NCBI RefSeq assembly: GCF_020400605.1
Contig: NZ_JAINRD010000033.1
Coordinates: 1 to 64,000, forward strand
DNA: 64,000 nt
Source of the DNA: Streptomyces aculeolatus
Lineage (GTDB): Bacteria; Actinomycetota; Actinomycetes; Streptomycetales; Streptomycetaceae
Reading direction: 5' to 3'
The translations under genes were made by a program, and so were the position numbers. How positions within the stretch are numbered: the stretch's first letter is position 1; each line of letters starts with the position of its first letter. This document shows, one piece after another, positions 23,152 to 32,668 of the stretch. The notes under the pieces are model-generated. The model had not been told where the DNA came from, made no database searches, and saw nothing but the letters and a program-made list of their open reading frames with translations.

Positions 23152-24207
23152 TCATCCCGAGGCGCGTACCACCAGTTCCGTGGGCAGCACCACGTGCCGC
23201 TCCCGGGTGGCGTCCTTCGCGGCGATCCCGTCCAGCAGCACCCGCACCATGGCCCGCCCCATCTCCTCCGTGGGCTGCCGGACGCTGGTGAGCGGCGGGT
23301 CGGTGTGCCGGGCCACCGGCGAGTCCTCGAAGCCGACGACCGCCACCTCGTCCGGCACCGTACGGCCCGCCGCGCGCAGCACCTGGAGCGCGCCCGCCGC
23401 CATCACGTCCGAGGCGGCGAAGACCGCGTCCAGCGCGGGCCGCCGCTCCAGCAGCTCCTGCATCGCCCGGCGGCCGCCCTCCTCGGTGAAGTCGCCGACG
23501 GCGACGAGACCGGGGTCCTCCGCGCGGTCCGCCGCCTTCAACGCCTGACGGTAGCCCTCCAGCCGGCAGCTCGCGACGTACATGTCGGCGGGGCCCGTGA
23601 TGGTCGCGATCGCCCCGCGGCCGCGGCCGATCAGGTGCTCGACGGCCGCCCGGGCGCCGCCGGTGTTGTCCGAGTCGACGTACGGCACGGCCTCGCCCGC
23701 CGCCCGGCGGCCGTTGAGCACCGCCGGCAGCCCCATGGCCGCCAGCATCTCCGGCAGCGGGTCGCCCTCGTGCACGGAGACCAGCAGCACGCCGTCGACC
23801 CGGTCGGCGCTCAGATACGCCGCCAGCCGCTCCCGCTCCCGGGGCGAGCGGATGAGCGTCAGCAGGAGCTGCTTGTCCGTCTCCGCCAGCTCCGCGCTCA
23901 CCCCGCGGACGATGTCCGAGAAGTACGGCTCGGAGAACAGCCGCGTCTCGGGCTCCGGGATCACCAGCGCGACCGCGTCCGCGCTGCCCGCCGCGAGCGC
24001 CCGCGCCGCGCGGTTGGGCACGTAGCCCAGCTCCGCCACGGCCCGTTCGACGGCGGTCCGCGCCTGCTCGCTGACCTGGTCCGATCCGTTGATCACCCGG
24101 GACACCGTCCCCCTGCCCACCCCGGCTCGCGCGGCGACCTGCTCCAGCGTCGGTCTGCCACCCCGCCCGCCACGTGTCACCGGCGTACGCCGATCCCTGA
24201 CCGCCAT
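23152..24207 (-). CDS. cebR: CebR, LacI-family cellobiose-responsive repressor
   Basis: A 351-residue repressor. ATG 24207 follows GGGAGGGTGG; the frame extends upstream only as non-coding sequence. The helix-turn-helix is PTLEQVAARAGVGRGTVSRV with hinge GYVPNRAARALA, followed by a periplasmic-binding-like sensor domain (VALVIPEPETRLFSEPYFSD to the end). In Streptomyces CebR binds TGGGAGCGCTCCCA and is released by cellobiose or cellotriose. It is divergent from cebEFG with an operator in between. Three operators in this window define its local regulon. Confidence 0.95.
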   Translation of the reverse strand: MAVRDRRTPVTRGGRGGRPTLEQVAARAGVGRGTVSRVINGSDQVSEQARTAVERAVAELGYVPNRAARALAAGSADAVALVIPEPETRLFSEPYFSDIVRGVSAELAETDKQLLLTLIRSPRERERLAAYLSADRVDGVLLVSVHEGDPLPEMLAAMGLPAVLNGRRAAGEAVPYVDSDNTGGARAAVEHLIGRGRGAIATITGPADMYVASCRLEGYRQALKAADRAEDPGLVAVGDFTEEGGRRAMQELLERRPALDAVFAASDVMAAGALQVLRAAGRTVPDEVAVVGFEDSPVARHTDPPLTSVRQPTEEMGRAMVRVLLDGIAAKDATRERHVVLPTELVVRASG

Positions 24208-24371
24208 TCCACCCTCCCGCGTTATGGCTGTCTGCTGACTGTCCGATTCTCGCCCCCGGCCCCGGCCCGCGGCCCGCACCGAAGCTAACAGCCGCGTAAC
24301 GGGAGCCGGTCGAGATGTCCGGTCCCTTGACACCCCCGTCACCGACAGGCCACCCTTCAACCAATCACTTC

Positions 24372-24385
24372 TGGGAGCGCTCCCA
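24372..24385. promoter_or_regulatory. CebR operator upstream of cebE
   Basis: TGGGAGCGCTCCCA again, perfect, 114 bases before the cebE start and 165 bases from cebR. It represses the transporter operon and may also give cebR autoregulation. Confidence 0.95.
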
Positions 24386-24499
24386 CTCTACTCGACCCAT
24401 AGAGAACCCGCACGAAAGCCCGCCCGAGCCGCCACTCTCCCGATCCCCCTCGTACACCTCCGGCAGGAGCGGCACGCGTCAGGGCGCTAGGAGGATGCA

Positions 24500-25825
24500 G
24501 TGCGCAGTTACCGCACGACCCGACGGGCCGTGGGCCTTTTGGCCGCAGCCGCTCTGGGCACCGGGTTGCTCAGCGCGTGCGCGAGCGATGACGACGACGG
24601 CGGCTCGAAGGCCGACTCCGGGGACGGTGGCGGCGGAAAGACCACCATCACGATGGGGCTCTTCGGCACCTTCGGCTTCAAGGAGGCCGGGCTCTACGAC
24701 GAGTACGAGAAGCTCAATCCCGACATCACCATCAAGGAGACGGTGATCGAGCGGAACGAGAACTATTACCCGCAGCTGCTGAACCACCTCACCAGCGACA
24801 GCGGCCTGGCGGACGTCCAGGCGATCGAGGTCGCCAACATCGCTGAGATCGTCGACACCCAGGCCGACAAGTTCATGGACCTCTCCGAGGTGAAGGGCGT
24901 CTCCGAGGAGGACTACCTGCCCTGGAAGTGGCAGATGGGCTCCACCTCCGACGGCAAGCTCGTCGGCCTGGACTCGGACATCGGCCCGATGGCCGTCTGC
25001 TACCGCAAGGACCACTTCGAGGCGGCCGGGCTGCCCACCGAACGCGACGAGGTCTCGAAGCTGTGGGAGGGCGACTGGCAGAAGTACCTCGACGTCGGCC
25101 GTGACTTCCAGAAGAAGGCCCCCGACGGCGTCGCCTGGGCGGACGCCGCCGGCGGCGTGTACAACGCGGCCGTGTCCTCCAACGAGACCCGCTACTACGA
25201 CGAGGACGGCGAGGTCATCTACAACGAAAGCCCGGGCGTGCAGGAGTCCTGGGAGATCGCCTCGACCGCCGCGGAGGAGAAGCTGACGGGCAACCTCCAG
25301 CAGTTCACCAAGGGCTGGGACCAGGCGATGAGCAACGGCGACTTCGCCACCGTCTCCTGCCCGCCGTGGATGCTCGGCTACATCGCCGACAAGGGCGGCG
25401 AGAAGGCCATGGGCAAGTGGGACGTCGCCCAGGCGCCCGTCCCGGGCAACTGGGGCGGTTCCTTCTTCGGCGTCCCCGAAGCGGCGGAGAACAAGGAGGA
25501 GGCGGCCGAGTTCGTCGCCTGGCTGTTCGCGCCCGAGCAGCAGGCCAAGCTCTTCGCCGAGCGCGGCAGCTTCCCCAGCACCCCGTCTGCGTACGAGATG
25601 GACTCGGTCAAGAGCGCCACGAACGAGTACTTCGGCGACGCCCCGATCGGGGAGATCTTCGCCACCGCCGCCGAGGGCACCCCGGTTCAGATCATCGGCC
25701 CGAAGGACCAGGTCATCGCCGAGAACATCGCCAACGGGCTGCGGCTGGTCGAGCAGGGCAAGGAAGACGCGGACGGCGCCTGGGACTCGACCGCCGACGC
25801 GGTGGACAACGCACTGGACCGGTGA
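24500..25825 (+). CDS. cebE: CebE, cellobiose/cellotriose-binding lipoprotein
   Basis: A 441-residue ABC substrate-binding lipoprotein. GTG start behind AGGAGGATG. The signal peptide ends with lipobox LLSAC, followed by an acidic linker (ASDDDDGG), then a family 1 sugar-binding fold with TITMGLFGTFG and later aromatic ligand residues (MEYAWLF-type region near FVAWLFAPEQQ). It captures cello-oligosaccharides at the membrane surface for CebFG. The uptake ATPase is not encoded here; in Streptomyces the shared ATPase MsiK supplies energy. Confidence 0.93.
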   Translation: MRSYRTTRRAVGLLAAAALGTGLLSACASDDDDGGSKADSGDGGGGKTTITMGLFGTFGFKEAGLYDEYEKLNPDITIKETVIERNENYYPQLLNHLTSDSGLADVQAIEVANIAEIVDTQADKFMDLSEVKGVSEEDYLPWKWQMGSTSDGKLVGLDSDIGPMAVCYRKDHFEAAGLPTERDEVSKLWEGDWQKYLDVGRDFQKKAPDGVAWADAAGGVYNAAVSSNETRYYDEDGEVIYNESPGVQESWEIASTAAEEKLTGNLQQFTKGWDQAMSNGDFATVSCPPWMLGYIADKGGEKAMGKWDVAQAPVPGNWGGSFFGVPEAAENKEEAAEFVAWLFAPEQQAKLFAERGSFPSTPSAYEMDSVKSATNEYFGDAPIGEIFATAAEGTPVQIIGPKDQVIAENIANGLRLVEQGKEDADGAWDSTADAVDNALDR

Positions 25826-25835
25826 GACGGAATCC

Positions 25836-26837
25836 ATGACCCAGACAGGATCGACCGCGGCCGCGCCCCCCTCAGCGGAGGGGGGCGCGGCCCCGCCCGC
25901 GCGGCGGGCCGCCGCCCGCGACCCGCGGAAGACGTGGCGCAGCAGGCGCTACCGGTGGGACGCCAAGTTCAGCCCGTACGCCTTCATCTCGCCGTTCTTC
26001 CTGTTCTTCGTCGCGTTCGGCCTCTTTCCGCTGCTCTACACCGCGTGGGCCTCGCTGCACCGGGTAGAGCTGACCGCACCCACCGACATGGAGTGGGCCG
26101 GCCTGCACAACTACAGCCGGCTGCTGGAAGACGACTTCTTCTGGAACTCGCTGTGGGTCACCTTCGTCCTCGCTGTGATCTCCACCGTGCCGCAGTTGCT
26201 CATGGCGCTCGGACTCGCACACCTGCTCAACTACAAGATGCGCGCCTCCGCCTTCTTCCGGGTGGCGATGCTGGCGCCGTACGCCACCAGCGTGGCGGCG
26301 GCGACGCTGGTCTTCGCCATGCTCTACGGCCGCGACTACGGGATCATCAACTGGGTGCTGGGGCAGTTCGGCGTCGGTGAGATCGACTGGCAGGCCGGCG
26401 ACTGGACCTCGCGGATCGCCGTCGCGAGCATCGTGATCTGGCGCTGGACCGGCTACAACACCCTGATCTACCTGGCCGCGATGCAGGCCGTGCCCCAGGA
26501 CCTGTACGAATCGGCCTCGCTCGACGGGGCGTCCCGCTGGCAGCAGTTCCTCCACGTCACGATCCCGTCGCTGCGGCCCACGATCCTGTTCACCGTCGTG
26601 GTGTCGACGATCGGTTCCGTACAGCTCTTCGGCGAGCCGCTGCTGTTCGACGAGACCAAGGGAGCCACCGGCGGCGCCGACCACCAGTTCCAGACGCTGG
26701 GCCTGTACATGTACGAGCAGGGCTGGCGCAATCTGCACCTGGGCCGGGCCGCGGCCATCGCCTGGGTGATGTTCCTGATCCTGGTGGTGATCGGCGTCAT
26801 CAACGCCCTGATCGCACGCCGTCTGCGGAAGAGCTGA
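25836..26837 (+). CDS. cebF: CebF, ABC sugar permease
   Basis: A 333-residue inner-membrane permease with a disordered basic N-terminus (~45 residues), then six hydrophobic segments beginning FSPYAFISPFFLFFVAFGLF. The EAA loop SASLDGASRWQQFLHVTIPS that contacts the ATPase is intact. It starts ten bases after cebE and ten bases before cebG. It is the MalF-like half of the cellobiose importer. Confidence 0.93.
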   Translation: MTQTGSTAAAPPSAEGGAAPPARRAAARDPRKTWRSRRYRWDAKFSPYAFISPFFLFFVAFGLFPLLYTAWASLHRVELTAPTDMEWAGLHNYSRLLEDDFFWNSLWVTFVLAVISTVPQLLMALGLAHLLNYKMRASAFFRVAMLAPYATSVAAATLVFAMLYGRDYGIINWVLGQFGVGEIDWQAGDWTSRIAVASIVIWRWTGYNTLIYLAAMQAVPQDLYESASLDGASRWQQFLHVTIPSLRPTILFTVVVSTIGSVQLFGEPLLFDETKGATGGADHQFQTLGLYMYEQGWRNLHLGRAAAIAWVMFLILVVIGVINALIARRLRKS

Positions 26838-26847
26838 AGGAGAGCTC

Positions 26848-27741
26848 ATGGCACTGCTCAAGACGGAAGCTCCCCCCGCGGCCACCCGCCGCCGACGCCG
26901 GCCGCGGGCCGGCGAAGCCGGCGGGCAGCAGCGGGCCGGCAAGCTGACGTACGCCATCCTGGCGCTCTTCACGGCCATCTCGATCGGCCCGCTCATCTAC
27001 ACCGCGATCGCGGCCTCCCGCACCAACGCGCGGCTGGCGGAGACGCCCCCGCCGCTCTGGTTCGGCGGCAACCTCTTCTCCAACATGGAGACGGCGTGGA
27101 CCGACGCCAACATGGACCTGGCGCTGCTGAACACCACCATCGTGGCCGCGTCGGTCGCGGCGGGCACCGTGCTCTTCGGCACCCTGGCCGGGTTCGCCTT
27201 CGCCAAGCTGCGGTTCCGCCTCAAGAACCTGCTGCTGCTGCTCGTGATCGGCACCATGATGGTGCCGCCGCAACTGAGCGTCGTGCCGCTGTACATGGCG
27301 ATCGCGGAGCTCGGCTGGATCGACCAGTTGCAGACGGTGATCCTGCCGTTCCTGGTCAGCGCCTTCGGCGTGTTCTTCATGCGGCAGTACCTGATCCAGG
27401 CGCTGCCGACCGAGCTGGTCGAGGCCGCCCGGGTGGACGGGGCGAGCAGCCTGCGCGTGATCTGGCACGTGGTCTTCCCCGCGGCACGGCCCGCCATGGC
27501 CGTGCTCGGCATGCTCACCTTCGTCTTCGCGTGGAACGAGTTCTTCTGGCCGATCATCGCCCTGACCCAGGAGAACCCGACCGTGCAGGTGGCGCTCACC
27601 GGGCTGCCGCGCGGCCATAACCCCGACCAGTCGGTGATCATGGCGGGCGCACTGCTGGGCACGCTGCCGCTGCTGCTGCTCCTGCTGCTCTTCGGCAAGC
27701 AGATCGTCGGCGGCATCATGCACGGCGCGGTCAAGGGCTGA
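26848..27741 (+). CDS. cebG: CebG, ABC sugar permease
   Basis: A 297-residue MalG-like permease. GAAGGAGAG provides the ribosome site. It has six hydrophobic segments and the EAA motif EAARVDGASSLRVIWHVVFP. It is the partner of CebF and the last gene of the transporter operon. After its stop a 120-base gap leads to bglC, which has its own CebR operator. Confidence 0.93.
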   Translation: MALLKTEAPPAATRRRRRPRAGEAGGQQRAGKLTYAILALFTAISIGPLIYTAIAASRTNARLAETPPPLWFGGNLFSNMETAWTDANMDLALLNTTIVAASVAAGTVLFGTLAGFAFAKLRFRLKNLLLLLVIGTMMVPPQLSVVPLYMAIAELGWIDQLQTVILPFLVSAFGVFFMRQYLIQALPTELVEAARVDGASSLRVIWHVVFPAARPAMAVLGMLTFVFAWNEFFWPIIALTQENPTVQVALTGLPRGHNPDQSVIMAGALLGTLPLLLLLLLFGKQIVGGIMHGAVKG

Positions 27742-27847
27742 GCGCCCGTGACCCGTTCACCCCGCCGGGGTACGACCCGCGCACCGCCCGGGGGGCGATG
27801 AGATACGACCGACCCTCGATGTCCACGACGTTCGACACCGCCTAGAT

Positions 27848-27861
27848 TGGGAGCGCTCCCA
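27848..27861. promoter_or_regulatory. CebR operator abutting the bglC start codon
   Basis: The third perfect TGGGAGCGCTCCCA. It ends one base before the ATG of bglC, so the operator also occupies the ribosome-binding position (its GGGAG lies 9-13 bases before the ATG). Bound CebR would block transcription start or early elongation of bglC independently of cebEFG. Confidence 0.93.
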
Positions 27862-27862
27862 G

Positions 27863-29281
27863 ATGTCCGACACCACCGCTACCTTCCCCGAGCACTTCCT
27901 GTGGGGCACTGCCACCGCGGCGTACCAGATCGAAGGCGCCGCGCGGGAGCACGGCCGCACTCCCTCCATCTGGGACACCTTCTCGCACACCCCGGGGAAG
28001 ACCGCGGGCGGCGACACCGGGGACGTCGCCGTCGACCACTACCACCGGCGCACCGAGGACGTACGCCTCATGGCCGGGCTCGGCGTCGGGGCGTACCGCT
28101 TCTCCGTCTCCTGGCCGCGCGTCCAGCCCACCGGCCGCGGCCCCGCCGTGCAGCGCGGGCTGGACTTCTACCGCGGGCTCGCCGACGAGCTGCTGGAGGC
28201 CGGCATCAAGCCGGTGCTCACGCTCTACCACTGGGACCTGCCGCAGGAGCTGGAGACGGCGGGCGGCTGGCCGGAGCGCGACACGGCGCACCGGTTCGCC
28301 GACTACGCCCGCCTCGTCGGCGACGCCCTCGGCGACCGCGTCGAGCTGTGGACCACGCTCAACGAGCCGTGGTGCAGCGCGTTCCTCGGCTACGCGGCCG
28401 GGGTGCACGCCCCCGGCCGCACCGACCCCGTCGCCGCCCTGCGCGCGGCGCACCACCTCAACCTGGCGCACGGGCTCGCCGTCGACGCGCTGCGCACCGC
28501 GCTGCCGGCCCGCGCCGAGATCTCCGTCAGCCTCAACCCCGCGGTCGTACGCCCCCGTACGGACTCCGAGGCGGACCGCGACGCGGCCCGCCAGGTCGAC
28601 GCCCTGGCCACCCGCATCTTCACCGGCCCGATGCTCGACGGCGCCTACCCGCCCGACCTGCTCGACGACACCGCGCGGCTGACGGACTGGTCGTTCGTAC
28701 GGGACGGGGACCTGCCGCTCATCAGCCGGCCGCTGGACTCGATCGGGCTGAACTACTACACGCCCACCGTCGTCTCCGCCGTCACCGGCGACGCCGTGCC
28801 CGAGCGCGCCGACGGCCACGGCGGCGGCGCGCGGTCCCCGTGGCCGGGCGCGGACCGCATCGCCTTCCACCAGCCGCCGGGCGAGCGCACCGCGATGGGC
28901 TGGACCGTCGATCCGACCGGGCTGACGGAGCTGCTGCTGCGGTTCACCGCCGACGCGCCGGACCTGCCGCTGTACATCACCGAGAACGGCGCGGCGTACG
29001 ACGACAAGCCGGAGCCGGACGGGTCGGTGCACGACCCGGACCGCATCGCGTACCTGCACGGGCACATCGGCGCGGTGCACCGCGCCATCGCCGAGGGCGC
29101 CGACGTGCGGGGCTACTTCCTGTGGTCGCTGCTGGACAACTTCGAGTGGGCCTACGGCTACGGCAAGCGGTTCGGCGCGGTGCACGTGGACTACACCTCG
29201 CAGCGGCGCACCCCGAAGTCCAGCGCCCGCTGGTACGCGGACGTGATCCGCGCGGGGGCGCTGCCGCCGCTCGACATCTGA
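27863..29281 (+). CDS. bglC: BglC, GH1 intracellular beta-glucosidase
   Basis: A 472-residue cytoplasmic enzyme cleaving imported cellobiose and cellotriose to glucose. The GH1 N-signature is FLWGTATAAYQIEGA. The acid/base is Glu168 (TLNEPW) and the nucleophile Glu374 (YITENG); the substrate motif WSLLDNFEWAYGY is present. No signal peptide, normal length. It completes the pathway GH9 cellulase, CebEFG, BglC. By removing cellobiose it also resets CebR. Confidence 0.95.
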   Translation: MSDTTATFPEHFLWGTATAAYQIEGAAREHGRTPSIWDTFSHTPGKTAGGDTGDVAVDHYHRRTEDVRLMAGLGVGAYRFSVSWPRVQPTGRGPAVQRGLDFYRGLADELLEAGIKPVLTLYHWDLPQELETAGGWPERDTAHRFADYARLVGDALGDRVELWTTLNEPWCSAFLGYAAGVHAPGRTDPVAALRAAHHLNLAHGLAVDALRTALPARAEISVSLNPAVVRPRTDSEADRDAARQVDALATRIFTGPMLDGAYPPDLLDDTARLTDWSFVRDGDLPLISRPLDSIGLNYYTPTVVSAVTGDAVPERADGHGGGARSPWPGADRIAFHQPPGERTAMGWTVDPTGLTELLLRFTADAPDLPLYITENGAAYDDKPEPDGSVHDPDRIAYLHGHIGAVHRAIAEGADVRGYFLWSLLDNFEWAYGYGKRFGAVHVDYTSQRRTPKSSARWYADVIRAGALPPLDI

Positions 29282-29623
29282 CCCGCGGCGCGACGGCGCC
29301 CGGCACGGCGGGCGCCGGACGGGCCCCGCGCCTGCCGACCGGGTGCGGCTGACTGCCGATCGGGAGACAAGGGCACGGCACGCCGGCACTCGGCGGACCG
29401 CGGGGCACGGCGGGCCGCGGGGCACGGCAGAACGGGGCACAGGAGACCGGCCGCCCGGAGACCCGGGCGGAGAGACGGGCGTCCGCCGGACCGGCAACCG
29501 GCGGGCGCCACCGGGGAGGGCGAGGGCCGCCGCGGCCCGGATCCAGGCCGCCGCGTGACGGGCGGGGGCCTGCGGCCGGCGCGGCGGGCCGGCGCCTTTC
29601 AGGGGCGGGGGCCGCCGCCCGCG
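29282..29623. other. Intergenic region after bglC with GC-rich imperfect repeats
   Basis: 342 bases between convergent bglC and the sensor kinase. It opens with a hairpin-like CGGCGCCCGG/GCGGGCGCCGG stretch that could end bglC transcription, and then has repeated GGGGCACGG and GGACCGCGGG-type units around 29390-29430. No convincing gene is seen. Confidence 0.45.
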
Positions 29624-31204
29624 CTACGCGCGCCGCGCACCCGCGCCCGCGCCCGCGGCGGCTCCCGGCCCCGTCCCCGCAGCCCCGGTGCCGGGGCCAC
29701 TCGCGCCCGTACCGCCGCCCTTGCCCGCACCCCTGCCGGTGCCCGGGGCCGCCGCCCCGGCCCCGCCGCCGTCGTCCGCGCCGGGGCCGGCGGTCGCTCC
29801 GTCCGCCGCCCGGCCGCGCCGCCCCCGCACCACCCGGTGCCGCTGCCGGCGCCGCTCGCCGTCCGCCGCGGCAGGACCGGGGCGCAGCGCCAGCCAGAGC
29901 CGTATCTCCGCGCCGCCCAGCACCGAACGCCCGATCCGCACGTCCCCGCCCGTCGACTCCGCGACCCGCCGCACGATGTCGAGCCCCAGCCCCGTCGAAC
30001 CCGGCCCGCCCTGCCCCAGGCCGCGGGTGAGCGCCGCCTCGGGGTCGCGGATGCCGGGGCCCGCGTCGGAGGCGAGCACGATGACGGCGTCGCCCGCGTG
30101 GTGCACGTCGACGGAGAAGTCGGTGCCCTCCGGGGTGTGCCGGAAGACGTTGCCGATGAGCGCGTCGACGGCGGCGACCAACTCGGCGCGCGCCACCGGC
30201 ACCTGCGCCGGCCGGTCGACCCCGGCCAGCCGCGCGGACCTGCGCTCGTCCTCGGCCAGCGCGGACCAGAACTCCATCCGCTCCCTGATGACCGCGGAGA
30301 CGTCGCAGCCGGCCACCGCCGCCGCCTGCTGCCCGGCGGGCCGGCCGCGCTGCTCGCGCACGGCGGCGATGATCTGGTCGATCTCGCGCTCCAGTTGGGC
30401 GACCGCCTGCCGGGTCTGCTCGGCGGCGCCGCTGTCGCCGAGGGAGGCGGCGTTGAGCCGCAGCACGGTCAGCGGGGTGCGCAGCCGGTGGGAGAGGTCG
30501 GCGGCCAGCTCGCGCTCGTTGGCCAGCAGCAGCGCGACCTGGTCGGCCATCGAGTTGAACGCCACGGCCGCCGAGCGCAGTTCGGAGGGACCGGACTCCT
30601 CGACCCGGACGCCGAGCTTGCCCTCCCCCAGGTCGTGCGCGGCGCCCGCCAGGCGGCGCGCGGGCCGCACCATCCGGGTGCCGAGCCGGTCCGCCACGGC
30701 GACGGAGCCCGCGACCAGCGCGAGGCCGACGCCGGCCAGCACCAGCCACGCCAGCGTCACGCCCTCGGTCAGCTCCCCCGCCGGCACGAACACCTCCACG
30801 ACGGCGACCCGGTCGCCCTCCACGGCGATGGGCTGCAGCAGCGCGTGCCCGCCGGCGACTTCGACCAGCGACGAGGTGCCCGCGCCGGAGGCGCGCTCCA
30901 CGTCGGCCCCGCCGGCGCGCGGCTCCCCGATCCGTACCGCCGACATGCCCTCCGCGCTGCCGCGCGGCACGTGCACCGCGATCCGCCCGCCCGCACCGGC
31001 CTCGGTGCTGCCCACCGCACGCTCCAACTGCTCGGCGTCGGTGGTGATCGCCAGCGCCGGGCCGATGCCGGCGGCGATCCGCTCGGCGTTGGTCAGCGCC
31101 CGGTCCCGCGCCATCTCCTTGACGACCAGCCCGAGCGGCACGGCGAACGCGACCACGACCATCACCGTGACCGCCAGGCACACCTTGACCAGCGCCCACC
31201 TCAT
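29624..31204 (-). CDS. Two-component sensor histidine kinase
   Basis: A 526-residue membrane kinase. ATG 31204 overlaps the response regulator stop (ATGA). TM1 is ~7-28, an extracytoplasmic sensor of ~115 residues follows, TM2 is ~150-172, then HAMP, HisKA with His239 (DLSHRLRTPLTVLRL), and HATPase boxes ALIGNVFRHTPEG, DAGPGIRD and GLGLDIVRRV. The last ~90 residues are Gly/Ala-rich and likely disordered. The signal is unknown; its partner regulator is directly upstream. Confidence 0.93.
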   Translation of the reverse strand: MRWALVKVCLAVTVMVVVAFAVPLGLVVKEMARDRALTNAERIAAGIGPALAITTDAEQLERAVGSTEAGAGGRIAVHVPRGSAEGMSAVRIGEPRAGGADVERASGAGTSSLVEVAGGHALLQPIAVEGDRVAVVEVFVPAGELTEGVTLAWLVLAGVGLALVAGSVAVADRLGTRMVRPARRLAGAAHDLGEGKLGVRVEESGPSELRSAAVAFNSMADQVALLLANERELAADLSHRLRTPLTVLRLNAASLGDSGAAEQTRQAVAQLEREIDQIIAAVREQRGRPAGQQAAAVAGCDVSAVIRERMEFWSALAEDERRSARLAGVDRPAQVPVARAELVAAVDALIGNVFRHTPEGTDFSVDVHHAGDAVIVLASDAGPGIRDPEAALTRGLGQGGPGSTGLGLDIVRRVAESTGGDVRIGRSVLGGAEIRLWLALRPGPAAADGERRRQRHRVVRGRRGRAADGATAGPGADDGGGAGAAAPGTGRGAGKGGGTGASGPGTGAAGTGPGAAAGAGAGARRA

Positions 31205-31905
31205 GGCGGCGGGATCCCGGCCGGCGGGTCGAGCTTCACGCCGACGCCGCGCAGGGTGTGCAGATACCGGGGCCTGGCGGCCGTCTCGCCGAGCTTGCGG
31301 CGCAGCCAGGACAGATGGACGTCGATCGTCTGGTCGTCGCCGTACGACTGCCGCCACACCTCGGACAGCAGCTCCCGGCGCGGCACGACGACGCCGGGCC
31401 GCTCGGCGAGGAACGCCAGCATGTCGAACTCGCGCCGGGTCAGGTCCAGTTCGCGGCCGTCCAGCACCGCCCGGCGGCGGCGCAGGTCGATGGCGAGCCC
31501 GCCGACGCACAGCTCGCGCGGCGGCGGGGCGGCGGCGGTGCGGCCCCCGGCGCGGCGCAGAACCGCGCCGAGGCGGGCCTGGAGGTGCTCGACGGAGAAG
31601 GGCTTGACGAGATAGTCGTCGGCGCCGTCGTTGAGGATGCGGACGATCTCCGACTCGTCGTCCCGGGCGGTGGCGACGATGACGGGCACGTCGGTGAGGC
31701 CCCGGAGCATCTTCAGCACCTCGGCGCCGTCGAGGTCGGGGAGCCCGAGGTCGAGGATCACGACGTCGAACCCGTGGTGCGCGACCTCGCGGAGCGCCTC
31801 CAGCGCCGTGCCCACGCTGCGCACGGTGTGGGCGGCGTCCGTGAGGTGCCTGATCAGCGCGGAGCGCACGAACTGGTCGTCCTCCACCAGCAGCACACTT
31901 GCCAT
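31201..31905 (-). CDS. OmpR/PhoB-family response regulator
   Basis: A 234-residue regulator. ATG 31905 gives the standard MASVLLVEDD start. The receiver has Asp52 as phosphoacceptor (LDLGLP) and Lys101 (LVKPF). The C-terminal winged helix includes LDLTRREFDMLAFLAERPGV and RKLGETAARPRYLHTLRGVG. It is translationally coupled to the kinase. The regulon is not visible; the divergent secreted protein gene 145 bases away may be a target. Confidence 0.94.
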   Translation of the reverse strand: MASVLLVEDDQFVRSALIRHLTDAAHTVRSVGTALEALREVAHHGFDVVILDLGLPDLDGAEVLKMLRGLTDVPVIVATARDDESEIVRILNDGADDYLVKPFSVEHLQARLGAVLRRAGGRTAAAPPPRELCVGGLAIDLRRRRAVLDGRELDLTRREFDMLAFLAERPGVVVPRRELLSEVWRQSYGDDQTIDVHLSWLRRKLGETAARPRYLHTLRGVGVKLDPPAGIPPP

Positions 31906-32050
31906 GCCCGGCAACGTACGCCAAAAGCGCGGTGCGCGCCGCCCCGCCTCCGCGCCTGTGGACAACGCCCTGTGGACAACCGGCGGCGGGCGGTTCCGGC
32001 CGGTGGTGCGGCATCGCGGGGCGGGGGGCGGGTGCGGCAGGATATGGCCG

Positions 32051-32644
32051 ATGCGTCGAAGGCTCGTGCACGCGCTCGCGTGGACCCTGGCGACACTGGC
32101 GGCCGTGACCGTGTCGTGGTTCGGGGTCCGGCTGGTGCTGGACAGCACCTCCGACCGCCCGCACACGGTGCCGCTGTCGGGCCGGGCGCCGTCCTCGTCG
32201 CCGCCGCCCCTGGTCGGCACGGCCACGGAGCGTCCCGCACCGCCCTCGCCGACGCCGTCGCCGACGACCCCGTCGGCGGCGGAGAGTTCACCGGAGCCGC
32301 CGGAGCGTACGGAGAGTCCGCAGGGCACCGGGGAAGCGGCGAACGGAACGGGGAACGCCACGGGAGGCGGCCCCGGGAGCGCGGCACAGCGGGACCGGCC
32401 GGCCGCGAGCGCCCGGGGGGACGTGCAGACCTACCCGGTGGCCGGCGGGCGCGTGACGTTCGAGATGACCGCGGACTCGGCGGAGCTGGTCTCGGCGACG
32501 CCGGAGGCCGGGTGGCAGATGCAGACGTGGGAGCAGACGACGTGGATACGCGTCGACTTCGTCGGCGACGGCCGGCGGACGTCGGTGATCTGCACGTGGC
32601 ACGACAGCGAGCCGCGGGTGGAGACGAACGAGTACGCGACCTGA
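32051..32644 (+). CDS. Membrane-anchored or secreted protein with Ser/Pro linker
   Basis: A 197-residue protein with an N-terminal hydrophobic segment (LVHALAWTLATLAAVTVSWF), then ~85 disordered residues rich in Ser, Pro, Thr and Gly, then a compact C-terminal domain (DVQTYPVAGGRVTFEMTADS to the end) that looks all-beta with aromatic residues (TPEAGWQMQTWEQTTWIRVD). It is probably an extracytoplasmic domain on a stalk. It diverges from the two-component genes, which suggests a link to envelope signalling. No family recognised. Confidence 0.75.
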   Translation: MRRRLVHALAWTLATLAAVTVSWFGVRLVLDSTSDRPHTVPLSGRAPSSSPPPLVGTATERPAPPSPTPSPTTPSAAESSPEPPERTESPQGTGEAANGTGNATGGGPGSAAQRDRPAASARGDVQTYPVAGGRVTFEMTADSAELVSATPEAGWQMQTWEQTTWIRVDFVGDGRRTSVICTWHDSEPRVETNEYAT

Positions 32645-32668
32645 GGGCCCCGCGCGCCCTGGCCGCGG

